From positions 19,886 to 83,885 of the forward strand of contig JAAENC010000834.1 of the NCBI GenBank assembly GCA_024224815.1: a stretch of DNA of 64,000 nt. The letters run 5' to 3'. The DNA is from Chloroflexota bacterium. GTDB lineage: Bacteria > Chloroflexota > Anaerolineae > Anaerolineales > Villigracilaceae. The position numbers were made by a program, and so were the translations under genes. The notes under the pieces were generated by a model that saw nothing but the letters and a program-made list of their open reading frames with translations, was not told the origin of the DNA and ran no database searches. Below, in pieces: positions 1-7,669 of the stretch (the first letter of the stretch is position 1; each line of letters begins with the position of its first letter).

Positions 1-1184
1 CGTCCCTTCGTCATTTCACGCGCAGAATTAATTGCGACTTTGAGCGCATTTGGCGTATGTGCAAAATCGACGATGGTTGTAAATTCTTGCCCCATATCAA
101 TTCTTTCCATTCGTCCGGGGATGCCTTTTAACGCAACGATGCCTTGTGCGGCGATCTCTGGCTCAAGTCCAAGCCCAAAGACAGCGGCGGAGAAAGCGGC
201 CAGAGCGTTTGAGATGTTATAGCTACCGACCAAGTTTGTTTTGGTTTTTATTTTAAATTCTGCCCCCTTCCTAGCCTTCCCCCTGAGAGGGAAGGAATCA
301 ATACTCCCTACTATTGTGAATTCAATGCCGTCGAGGAGGTATTTCACATCCACAGCTTGGGCATCGGCAGATGTCTCCACGCTGTAGCAAGCCGTGGGGA
401 CAGGTGTGATTCGGGAGAGATAATCGAAGGAGCCGTCATCATCACGATTGAGAATCGCTATTCGGCGCGTATCCCGCCCTTTGTCCACTGTATCGCCCAG
501 ACTCTCAAATAATCGTCCTTTGGCGGCTCTGTAGGCTTCGTAGGAGCCGTGATAGTCGAGGTGTTCGTGCGTGATATTGGTGACAATACCAATATCGAAT
601 TCGCAAGCGTCTACACGATATTGCGCCCAGCCATGCGATGTGGTTTCGAGAATAACATGGGTTAAACCAGCATCGAGCATTTGGGTAAGATAGCGCTGCG
701 TATCGAGGGCATCGGGGGTGGTGACGTGAAAACCGGTATCGAGAATTTCATCGCCGATAATGGCATTAACGGTAGAAATCATGCCAACTTTTAGCTTGGC
801 TTCGCGCAAAATCTGATAGAGAAAATTGCTCGTGGTGGTTTTGCCATCTGTGCCCGTAACGCCAAGCATGGTCAGTTTTCGTGCGGGAAAACCGTAATAA
901 GCCGCTGCAAGGTGAGCAATCGCTTGGCGAGCATTTTCTACTTGAATATAGGGAATGGGAAGATCGGCAATCTCCTGCTCCCCCACAATGGCGACGGCGC
1001 CCTGCTCGATAGCATTGGAGATATATTTATGCCCGTCAAAATACTCTCCAGACATGGCAATAAAAAGGTCATCTTTTTGGACTTTTCGAGAGTCTGAAAT
1101 AATCTCGCGAATGGGTATCTCTGTAGTTTCACCAGAGATAATCTTGAGTGGAAATTCAGTAAATAAATCAGAGAGTGACAGCAT
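1..1184 (-). CDS. murE: UDP-N-acetylmuramyl-tripeptide synthetase (MurE), 3' end beyond window
   Basis: MurE is a cytoplasmic Mur ligase that adds the third amino acid to UDP-MurNAc-dipeptide in peptidoglycan synthesis. The frame starts with ATG at 1184 and runs off the left edge, about 394 codons visible. Seen: the Mur ligase P-loop GVTGTDGKTTT near residues 108-118, TTPDALDTQR, the ETTSHGW region, VTNITHEHLDYHG and, near the edge, FAHTPNALKVA. The motif that separates diaminopimelate from lysine specificity lies outside the window. Odd: a block near 256-297 (residues about 296-310) between GIEFTI and KTNLVG is longer than in the family and matches an extragenic C-rich repeat found elsewhere in this window. 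The next gene upstream is a small membrane protein that is probably unrelated. Confidence 0.93.
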   Translation of the reverse strand, partial: MLSLSDLFTEFPLKIISGETTEIPIREIISDSRKVQKDDLFIAMSGEYFDGHKYISNAIEQGAVAIVGEQEIADLPIPYIQVENARQAIAHLAAAYYGFPARKLTMLGVTGTDGKTTTSNFLYQILREAKLKVGMISTVNAIIGDEILDTGFHVTTPDALDTQRYLTQMLDAGLTHVILETTSHGWAQYRVDACEFDIGIVTNITHEHLDYHGSYEAYRAAKGRLFESLGDTVDKGRDTRRIAILNRDDDGSFDYLSRITPVPTACYSVETSADAQAVDVKYLLDGIEFTIVGSIDSFPLRGKARKGAEFKIKTKTNLVGSYNISNALAAFSAAVFGLGLEPEIAAQGIVALKGIPGRMERIDMGQEFTTIVDFAHTPNALKVAINSAREMTKG

Positions 1185-1205
1185 AATAAAATAAGGTCGG
1201 GCTAT

Positions 1206-1880
1206 TTATTGTTGTAATTTATACTTTTCTAAAAACTCAAGAACTTCTTTTCTAAATGAAAAATTCGTGTAAACTTTAAAGGGTTTGCGTTGTCCCTGAA
1301 TATGAATAGATACTTTATCTTGTAAAAGCCGTTTTTTATATTCAATATTATTGACTTCTAATAATGGTATTCTATCAATTGTTTGCGGTTTTCCCGACAT
1401 GCCTAAACTAAGAACAATAAGATTATCTTTAGTCAATCCAAATAAGTATTGACTTGTTCCTATTTTCATTTGGGAATTATCAACTCCTAATATTGTGGCA
1501 AGTAAAGTTTCGCCTATTTCAAGTTGCCCAACCATTATTTGCTCAAGTTTATATAAGCCTCGTTTCCGTCGTGGAACATCTAAGGGAATAATAATATCGC
1601 CTGTTTCAACTTCCTTTGCTGGAGCAAGTTCTCCTGATTCAATTGCTTTTTTCTGACGCGCAGAACCAACTGCTAAATAAATTTGGGCAATCCAAATAAG
1701 AAAGGAAATACGAAGACCGAAAATTTCTAAAAAACTATCTATCGGAGAAAAATTATATAGCGCAAAAGAAAAAACCAAAAGAAACCAAACTATAAATATC
1801 TCTTTCCATTTTTTTAATAGAAGATACCCTAATCCTGGAAAAAGTGAAGCTATACCAACGATCCATGGTGACTGAAACAT
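1206..1880 (-). CDS. Small membrane protein with possible PH-like C-terminal domain
   Basis: Protein of 224 residues, not recognised with certainty. The N-terminal 75 residues hold about two hydrophobic membrane segments (the first begins PWIVGIASLF, the second covers the SFLIWIAQIYLAVG region). The remainder is a soluble beta-rich domain with alternating hydrophobic strands (VGQLEIGETLLATILG, LFGLTKDNLIVLSLG), resembling bacterial PH-like domains of the YokE type; that similarity is weak and is inference. I chose ATG 1880 because TGGAGGAAATAT precedes it; a longer frame to 1907 has no such site. It lies between the terminator of the F0 operon and murE and is probably transcribed on its own. 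Confidence 0.7.
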   Translation of the reverse strand: MFQSPWIVGIASLFPGLGYLLLKKWKEIFIVWFLLVFSFALYNFSPIDSFLEIFGLRISFLIWIAQIYLAVGSARQKKAIESGELAPAKEVETGDIIIPLDVPRRKRGLYKLEQIMVGQLEIGETLLATILGVDNSQMKIGTSQYLFGLTKDNLIVLSLGMSGKPQTIDRIPLLEVNNIEYKKRLLQDKVSIHIQGQRKPFKVYTNFSFRKEVLEFLEKYKLQQ

Positions 1881-1922
1881 ATATTTCCTCCAACTTAAAT
1901 TTCTCAAATATCTAAAAGTAAT

Positions 1923-1963
1923 AAAAAAGGTTTTGATAACAAAAAGTCATCAAAACCTTTTTT
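1923..1963 (-). terminator. Intrinsic terminator ending the F0 operon
   Basis: A 15-bp perfect stem (1923-1937 with 1949-1963) with an 11-base loop; the minus-strand 3' arm ends in a run of T. It sits 16 bases beyond the stop of the b-delta fusion, so transcription of the F0 genes should stop here with no F1 genes included. Confidence 0.9.
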
Positions 1964-1979
1964 GATTCAAAAGAAAAAC

Positions 1980-2714
1980 CTAACGCATGTTTTGGCGTAG
2001 GCCTTCGAGTTTGCCTGCTACAGAGCCATCTACGACTTTGTCGCCAACTTTGATGACCAAACCACCAAGAATAGCGGGGTCAACAAGAAAAGATACAGCT
2101 TCTGCGCCAGATTTGGCAAGAACATCGTTCTTGACAGTTTTTTGCTCTGCATCGGTAAGAGGCAATGCGCTTGTTACTTCAGCGGAATCGCCTTTGAGAT
2201 CTGCGCCATCCAAAACAACGACAGAACCATCTTTTACACCGGCAAAGAAATCGTTTAAGAGAGCGTGCTGACGTTTCTCATCAAGAGATTCGCCAACCAA
2301 TTTCTGTGCGCCTGCAATAGCAAGAGCGGCAACTTGACCACGAAGATCGCCAAGCATCTGAGTGCGCTCTGCGTCGATACCGGCAAGTGCTTTTTCTTTT
2401 GCTGTGGCAGCTTCTGCTTCAGCAGCAGCTTTTACATCAGCACCGGCAGACTGAGCACGCTCAGTTGCTTCGCTAACGATTTTGCTGGCTTCAGCTTGTG
2501 CTTCAGCTTTAATTTTTGCAGCTTCTTCTTCAGCATTAGCGCGCGCTTCAGCAGCAACACGAGAATCTTCCATGCCTTGAGCTATGGTCTCGCGGCGTGT
2601 TTCGAGCATTTTGCCAACAGGACCAACAATCCACTTAGCTACAACGGTATAAACAATAAGTAGATTGACAATTTGAACTAATAAAAAGGGTAAGTTAATA
2701 CCTAGTGCTTCCAT
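1980..2714 (-). CDS. atpF: ATP synthase subunit b fused to C-terminal part of subunit delta
   Basis: Peripheral stalk protein of F-type ATP synthase, 244 residues. Residues 8-28 form the single membrane anchor of subunit b; residues 35-150 are a long charged alanine/glutamate-rich helix typical of the b dimer. From about residue 175 the sequence switches to the C-terminal domain of subunit delta: SALPLTDAEQ, VDPAILGGLVIKVGDKVVDG and the end GKLEGLRQ. The alpha-binding N-terminal helical bundle of delta is not present, so this is a shortened b-delta fusion, unlike the long fusion of mycobacteria. Start ATG 2714 has AGGAG upstream. It is the last gene of atpI-B-E-F and is followed by a terminator instead of atpA. 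Confidence 0.88.
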   Translation of the reverse strand: MEALGINLPFLLVQIVNLLIVYTVVAKWIVGPVGKMLETRRETIAQGMEDSRVAAEARANAEEEAAKIKAEAQAEASKIVSEATERAQSAGADVKAAAEAEAATAKEKALAGIDAERTQMLGDLRGQVAALAIAGAQKLVGESLDEKRQHALLNDFFAGVKDGSVVVLDGADLKGDSAEVTSALPLTDAEQKTVKNDVLAKSGAEAVSFLVDPAILGGLVIKVGDKVVDGSVAGKLEGLRQNMR

Positions 2715-2736
2715 TTAACTCTCCTGTATATAGTGT

Positions 2737-2979
2737 TTAGCCAATAACAAACAAAATCAGGAGCGCAACAACAAGACAATAAATAGCGACAGCTTCGGCG
2801 AATGCGATGCCGAGAATCATATTTGTCTGAATATTGCCTGCGGCATCTGGGTTACGTCCCATTGCCTGTACAGCACCGCTTGTAACGATACCAATACCAG
2901 CGCCTGCGCCGATAGCACCGATCATTGCTAAACCAGCACCAATTAATTTTCCAAGAATAGTTGCAGCTGCTACATCCAT
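2737..2979 (-). CDS. atpE: ATP synthase subunit c
   Basis: Rotor ring proteolipid of 80 residues with two transmembrane helices joined by the polar loop GRNPDAAG. Helix 1 has the glycine-rich GAIGAGAGIGI packing motif. The ion-carrying glutamate in helix 2 is Glu62 (context AFAEAVAIY). By alignment to Na+-binding c subunits, the usual Gln in helix 1 is Ile29 and the residue after the glutamate is Ala, so the ligands for Na+ are missing and proton coupling is inferred. Start ATG 2979, preceded by GGAGGTTTTTAAA. Lies between atpB and the b-delta fusion. Confidence 0.97.
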   Translation of the reverse strand: MDVAAATILGKLIGAGLAMIGAIGAGAGIGIVTSGAVQAMGRNPDAAGNIQTNMILGIAFAEAVAIYCLVVALLILFVIG

Positions 2980-3057
2980 TTTAAAAACCTCCGAATAGTT
3001 TCGGGCGGGAGAACCGCCTCTTATAGTTTCCCGAGCATATTGCCCGAAATTAAATTA

Positions 3058-4119
3058 TTAAGCGTGAGCCTCGTCGTGATCGCCGTGGCTTTGAGTAGCT
3101 TGAGCCATAAAAGTCATGGTCAGCATACCGAAAACAATAGCCTGAATCATACCTACAAAAAGTTCAAGCATATAGAACATTGCGGGGACAAAGAAGGGAA
3201 CTAATGAACCCATAACAAAGAGCAAAACTGCGCCCGCAAAAAGGTTACCAAAAAGACGGAAGGCAAACGAAAGCACCTTCGAAAGTTCGGAAACCAACTC
3301 AAGCAAACCTACACCAAAATCAATAAAACCAAAAATGGGTTTACTGAAAAAGTGTTTTACGTTGAAAAATTTAGTCAAATAACCCCACCCTAAAGCCTTG
3401 AAGCCAATTACCTGCACCATGACTACTGCGACAATTGCCAGAGCAAAGGTGAAGTTCAAGTCAGTGGATACCGGTCGGAAGAAAGGAATGATGGCTGCGC
3501 CATGATGCTCTTCACCATGATCGTCAGTTGCCATTTCTTCACCATGCGTATCTTCTTCTGCATGGGTATCTTCTACATGGGCATCGGCAGCCATTTCAGC
3601 GGAATCATCCCAAATGGTCTGAATACCGGCAACAGTACGAACTGAGTGCTCGCCGTGTCCTTCATGAAGAAGACCAATTGTTTCAACACCGGGCAACAAA
3701 CCGAGCCAGTTAGCTGATAAAACCAAAAGCGTGATCGTTGCAAACCAAGGGAAAATATCCTTCGTCCACTTACCGGCTGTACCTTCGGTCATATTCTCTA
3801 ATGCTTCAAGCAAAGCTTCAACCGCTCCGCTGACACCTTTCAGCGCCACACTTCCGCTTTTTACACCACGGTAAACAAAAAAAGCGATTGCGAAAACGAC
3901 CAGATCAGCACCAAGCATACCTATCAAAGTATTGGTCAAATATAAACCCGGAATACCGAAAAGAGGTGTTTCGCTTAGTCTTTCACCAGGCAAGAACACC
4001 TCAGGCATAATGGGCTTAATTCCCAAACCAACACCTGTAAACAAGAACACGCCTAGCAAAATTGCCGCTAGCACTACCCAACGTGCCCAAGTTCGGTTTT
4101 TGGATTTTGTTTCACTCAC
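3058..4119 (-). CDS. atpB: ATP synthase subunit a
   Basis: Membrane stator subunit forming the ion half-channels against the c ring, 353 residues. The essential arginine of the family is Arg288 in the segment SFAFRLFGNLFAG, followed by the conserved C-terminal hydrophobic helices. An N-terminal helix (17-33) and ANWLGLLPG (136-144) are also typical. Odd: residues 152-207 form a histidine- and acid-rich loop with repeated THxEE/HGE patterns, and the C-terminus ends SHGDHDEAHA; this makes the protein about 80-100 residues longer than usual. Its start overlaps the end of atpI by 8 bases, indicating translational coupling. Confidence 0.95.
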   Translation of the reverse strand: MSETKSKNRTWARWVVLAAILLGVFLFTGVGLGIKPIMPEVFLPGERLSETPLFGIPGLYLTNTLIGMLGADLVVFAIAFFVYRGVKSGSVALKGVSGAVEALLEALENMTEGTAGKWTKDIFPWFATITLLVLSANWLGLLPGVETIGLLHEGHGEHSVRTVAGIQTIWDDSAEMAADAHVEDTHAEEDTHGEEMATDDHGEEHHGAAIIPFFRPVSTDLNFTFALAIVAVVMVQVIGFKALGWGYLTKFFNVKHFFSKPIFGFIDFGVGLLELVSELSKVLSFAFRLFGNLFAGAVLLFVMGSLVPFFVPAMFYMLELFVGMIQAIVFGMLTMTFMAQATQSHGDHDEAHA

Positions 4120-4399
4120 GATTTAAATCCTCCTCGAAATTCTTAATTGCATCATCATCTGTCTTCAATTTAGTAGTCGCCGTCTTCACGATTTTATAGA
4201 GAGCAAAAACCGAAACAGGCGCACTACCTACGATAAAAAGAATAGTAAAAAGCGGCTTCGTAGCAAATTCACGGTCAAGCCATAAACCTGCAAAAAGCGC
4301 GCCTAAAATAATCACTGGAGTGATACAACCCACCTGCCCAACAACCCCTACAAGTATGGTATTAAAACGGTTTTTTGATTGATTCTCCAGTTGACTCAT
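4112..4399 (-). CDS. atpI: AtpI/AtpZ-like ATP synthase assembly protein
   Basis: Protein of 95 residues with two predicted transmembrane helices (about 15-40 and 50-70) separated by LDREFATKP and a charged tail. AtpI/AtpZ proteins precede the F0 genes in many operons and help with c-ring assembly or Mg2+/Ca2+ supply. First gene of the F0 operon, overlapping atpB by 8 bases. No Shine-Dalgarno is seen before ATG 4399; instead a good promoter places the transcription start at or within a base or two of the ATG, so the message is probably leaderless. Confidence 0.8.
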   Translation of the reverse strand: MSQLENQSKNRFNTILVGVVGQVGCITPVIILGALFAGLWLDREFATKPLFTILFIVGSAPVSVFALYKIVKTATTKLKTDDDAIKNFEEDLNRE

Positions 4400-4407
4400 A
4401 GATGCGG

Positions 4408-4436
4408 ATTATAACATAGGGATTTTGATGGGGCAA
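4408..4436 (-). promoter_or_regulatory. Promoter of F0 operon, probably leaderless
   Basis: On the minus strand TTGCCC (4436-4431), 17-base spacer, TATAAT (4413-4408). The -10 box ends 8 bases before ATG 4399, so initiation would fall at or next to the start codon. Confidence 0.75.
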
Positions 4437-4542
4437 CAAAAAAACACCCTTTTTTCAGGATAAAAAGCCGTATCACGCCTGAATTTTGGCTTGCTTCCGT
4501 TAAATCAGCTTGGTCGGCAAAAAGAGCACTAAAAGATGATGA

Positions 4543-4644
4543 TTTTGCGAGGCAGTTTTATCGCCGAAGCAATCTCATATTGGAGCAAGACTGCCGCGTC
4601 GCACACCCACATGCGTGAGTGCGGGCGTGCATGCTCCTCGCAGA
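4543..4644. repeat. Dispersed palindromic repeat, family A, copy 1
   Basis: Block beginning TTTGCGAGGCAGTTTTATCG and ending GCATGCTCCTCGCAGAA with inner GCAATCTC. The same outer and inner blocks recur near 15176, 18882, 23166, 48597, 57861 and 61121. It occupies most of the 328-base gap between the F0 and nuo operons; besides it the gap holds only the F0 promoter and the nuo terminator. Confidence 0.75.
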
Positions 4645-4677
4645 ATCAACCTTTTACTTCAACTTTCCTATGAACAC

Positions 4678-4718
4678 AAAAAAAACTTCCGAAGCGTTGA
4701 AAAAACTTCGGAAGTTTT
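4678..4718 (-). terminator. Intrinsic terminator of nuo operon
   Basis: Stem AAAACTTCCGAAG (4682-4694) pairs with CTTCGGAAGTTTT (4706-4718); on the minus strand the 3' arm runs into an A/T tract. Located 9 bases beyond the nuoN stop. Confidence 0.88.
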
Positions 4719-4727
4719 GCTTTTATT

Positions 4728-6185
4728 TTAGAAAAGCCCTTGCGCCGCTGAACTGGCTATATCGAACCAAGGTCCGAAAATAACACCGATCAACAGAATC
4801 GCAAAGGATAGAACTGTCAACGCGATGGCGTAGGGTCGGGTCAATGGAATGGGGTGCGCTTCTTCGTTTTCACCTTCCATACGATGTAGATAAACTACTT
4901 TTAGCACAGTCAGGTAGTAGTAAACACCCACAATAGAATTTAAGATGCCAACAAGGGCAAGCCAGATCATACCGGCTTTAACTGCGGCGGCGAAAACAAA
5001 GACTTTCGCCACGAAACCACCAAACGGCGGCATTCCTGTTAGAGACAAGAAAGCGACCAACATAGCGAGAGCAAGCCCAGAGTTACGTCTGCTCATCCCG
5101 GCATAAGCGGAGATTTCGTCGGAGCCAGCAATTTTGCTGAATGCGGCAATAATCCCAAATGCGGCGAGGTTGGTCATCACATAAGCGATGAGATAGAAAG
5201 TCACAGAACCTACACCCAACTCACCGGCATCCAACTTAGCAACAGAAACAACACCGACCAGAGCATATCCCGCATGAGCGATGGAGGAATATGCGAGCAT
5301 GCGTTTAATATTGGTCTGTGATAAAGCAACAACATTCCCGACGGTCATGGTAACTGTCGCAAGAACTGCCATGATCATTGTCCAATCATCGGCAAATTCA
5401 CCTGTAGCAGGGAATAAGCCAATGAACAAACGCATTAACACAGCAAATCCAGCGGCTTTTGAAGCAGTAGAAAGGAAACCCGTAATAGGCGTTGGTGCGC
5501 CTTCGTAAACATCAGGTGCCCAGAAATGGAAGGGAGCTAAGGAGATTTTGAATGCAATCCCGACCATGATGAGTACGATTACGCCCAAAGCCAAAGGTAC
5601 AGAGAAACCTGTGATGGCGACAAGAGCGGTTGTGCCTGTGAAACCGAAGATCAAACTGAAGCCATAAAGCATGACGGTGGATGCCATCGCGCCAAAGAGC
5701 AGGTATTTGAGACCGGCTTCGGTGGATTTTTTGTCGTCACGCAAGAAACCAGCGAGGATGTACATGGGGATGGATGTGGTTTCGATGGCGAGGTAAAGCA
5801 TAATCAAATCTGCGGCGGAAGCCATCAGATTCATGCCGATGGTGGCGACCAGCAAAAGGATATAGGATTCGCCACGATTGCCGAGTTTCTCGGAATCCAT
5901 CATGAAGAGGGTGGTGAGCATTGCGCCGAAGATGAAGAGCATTTTGAAAACGTAGCCCATCATATCGTAGCGAAGCATACCGCCGAAAACTAGTGCGGAT
6001 TCGGCAGGTTTGGCGAGGAATGCACTCACGACGAGGATGAGAAGAAGTCCGCCCGCAGTGAGCCAGCCCAAATTACGTCCGCTTTCTTTTTTCTTCCATA
6101 TAATATCGAAGATGAGGACAAGTAATCCAAGGGTGAGGAGAAGAAGTTCTGGCAGGATTGCCATAATCATAGAGGAACTAAACAT
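4728..6185 (-). CDS. nuoN: NADH-quinone oxidoreductase subunit N
   Basis: Antiporter-like membrane subunit of complex I, 485 residues, about 14 transmembrane segments. The conserved TM5 glutamate (LAIETTSIPMYIL) and TM7 lysine (FKISLAPFHFWAPDVYEG) are present, so the proton channel looks complete. C-terminal GMPPFGGFVAKVFVF is typical of NuoN. Start ATG 6185 has GGAGG seven bases upstream, overlapping the end of the previous nuoM; the genes abut without a gap. Last gene of the cluster, followed by a terminator. Confidence 0.96.
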   Translation of the reverse strand: MFSSSMIMAILPELLLLTLGLLVLIFDIIWKKKESGRNLGWLTAGGLLLILVVSAFLAKPAESALVFGGMLRYDMMGYVFKMLFIFGAMLTTLFMMDSEKLGNRGESYILLLVATIGMNLMASAADLIMLYLAIETTSIPMYILAGFLRDDKKSTEAGLKYLLFGAMASTVMLYGFSLIFGFTGTTALVAITGFSVPLALGVIVLIMVGIAFKISLAPFHFWAPDVYEGAPTPITGFLSTASKAAGFAVLMRLFIGLFPATGEFADDWTMIMAVLATVTMTVGNVVALSQTNIKRMLAYSSIAHAGYALVGVVSVAKLDAGELGVGSVTFYLIAYVMTNLAAFGIIAAFSKIAGSDEISAYAGMSRRNSGLALAMLVAFLSLTGMPPFGGFVAKVFVFAAAVKAGMIWLALVGILNSIVGVYYYLTVLKVVYLHRMEGENEEAHPIPLTRPYAIALTVLSFAILLIGVIFGPWFDIASSAAQGLF

Positions 6186-7658
6186 TTATGCACCTCCCAG
6201 AAGACGCAGCACATTTTCAACGCCTGTTGCTACCATTGGCACCATGATCTGTGGGAAAACACCCAAGCCGATCATTAATCCGCTAAGGAGTGTCAGAGCG
6301 ACTTTATCCATAACAGAGATAGGGGTGATATGCCCTTCAAATTCTTTGGGCATTTCGCCGAAAAAGGTGCGGCGGATCGCAAGCATAATATAGGCTGCGG
6401 TGATAACAATGGAGATAACGGCGAGAATGGCAACCCAAGGTTTGACCATCCAAACGCCCATGAAAATGGGGAATTCGGCGACAAAACCGGAGAAACCGGG
6501 CATACCCATGGAGACAAGACCACCGATAATAAAGGTGATACCGACAAATGGCAGGGGTTTTATCATGCCGCCCAACTCGGGGATTTGACGGGTGTGCGCT
6601 CTATCGTAAACCATGCCGGTTGCAGCAAAGAAGAGAGCTGTCATGACACCGTGTGAGAACATTTGCACGCCTGCACCGGTCATACCTTCTGGTGTAAGAG
6701 TTGCAAAACCGAGTACGACCAATCCCATATGAGAAACTGAGGAGAAACCGATCATATATTTCAGGTCGGTTTGGGTCATGGCGATGAATGCACCGTAAAC
6801 AACATTTACGGTTGCGAAAGCCAAAATGAGCCAAGACCAATATTGTGCGCCAACGGGCAAAAGCATAATGCCAACGCGAAGGGCTGCGAAAGCACCAAGT
6901 TTCATTAGTACGCCTGCGTGGAACATGGAAACTGCCGTAGGTGCTGCAACATGACCGTCAGGCGACCAGTTGTGGAAAGGCCAAATACCGCCCAAAACGG
7001 CGAAACCCAAAAAGACTGGCAAGAACCAGATTTTCTGGAATTCAGGGGAGAAATTGGCTGTTTCAAGAGCCAGCATATTGAAAGTACCCATGCCGCTCTC
7101 AAAGTACATTGCCAAAGCGCCGACTAAGGCAATAACGGAGCCGATGAAGAGATAAAGAGTCAGCTTCATGGCGGCGTATTCGCGGGTCTTGACCCAACCC
7201 CAAATTGCAATGAGCAAGTACATGGGGAATACAGCGATTTCGTAAAAGAAGAAGAGCATGAACAAGTCAAGCGCAACGAAAACGCCGAAAACACCACTCG
7301 CCAAAAGGAAAAGGAAAGCGAAGAATTCACGAGGGCGATCATCAATGCCCCAGGAGATAATTACACCTGTAAACATGACAACACCTGTTAAAAGAACCAG
7401 CGGTGTGCTGATACCATCAACGCCTAAATGAAGGCTAATGCCAAGTTGGGGCATCCAGGCGTATTTTTCGATGAATTGATATCCAGCGGCAGCTTGATCG
7501 TAATTCAGGTAAACCCATAAAGACAGGATCAGGGCAAAAGCCGCTGTCACCAACGCCGTCATGCGAATTTCCGTTTTGCGTTCAGCGGGCATCACCAAAA
7601 TGATGAGCGCTGCCACAATCGGACTAAAGATAATTACACTAAGTATAGGAAATGTCAT
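6186..7658 (-). CDS. nuoM: NADH-quinone oxidoreductase subunit M, second copy, altered channel
   Basis: NuoM-type antiporter-like subunit of 490 residues. The TM5 glutamate is kept (Glu140 in FFYEIAVFPMY), as are the TM8 lysine (Lys253 in AGVLMKLG) and a late glutamate (GFVAEFPIF). The TM7 lysine is not: where the first copy has AFAIKVPVWPFH, this one reads GFAVLGGIWPFH, with Leu222 (TTG, 6995-6993) in place of lysine, and HTEAP becomes HVAAP. Proton translocation through this copy may be reduced or routed differently; that is inference. It follows the intact nuoM by 11 bases and abuts nuoN. Start ATG 7658 has AGAGGTG upstream. Confidence 0.93.
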   Translation of the reverse strand: MTFPILSVIIFSPIVAALIILVMPAERKTEIRMTALVTAAFALILSLWVYLNYDQAAAGYQFIEKYAWMPQLGISLHLGVDGISTPLVLLTGVVMFTGVIISWGIDDRPREFFAFLFLLASGVFGVFVALDLFMLFFFYEIAVFPMYLLIAIWGWVKTREYAAMKLTLYLFIGSVIALVGALAMYFESGMGTFNMLALETANFSPEFQKIWFLPVFLGFAVLGGIWPFHNWSPDGHVAAPTAVSMFHAGVLMKLGAFAALRVGIMLLPVGAQYWSWLILAFATVNVVYGAFIAMTQTDLKYMIGFSSVSHMGLVVLGFATLTPEGMTGAGVQMFSHGVMTALFFAATGMVYDRAHTRQIPELGGMIKPLPFVGITFIIGGLVSMGMPGFSGFVAEFPIFMGVWMVKPWVAILAVISIVITAAYIMLAIRRTFFGEMPKEFEGHITPISVMDKVALTLLSGLMIGLGVFPQIMVPMVATGVENVLRLLGGA

Positions 7659-7669
7659 TTGCGCACCTC

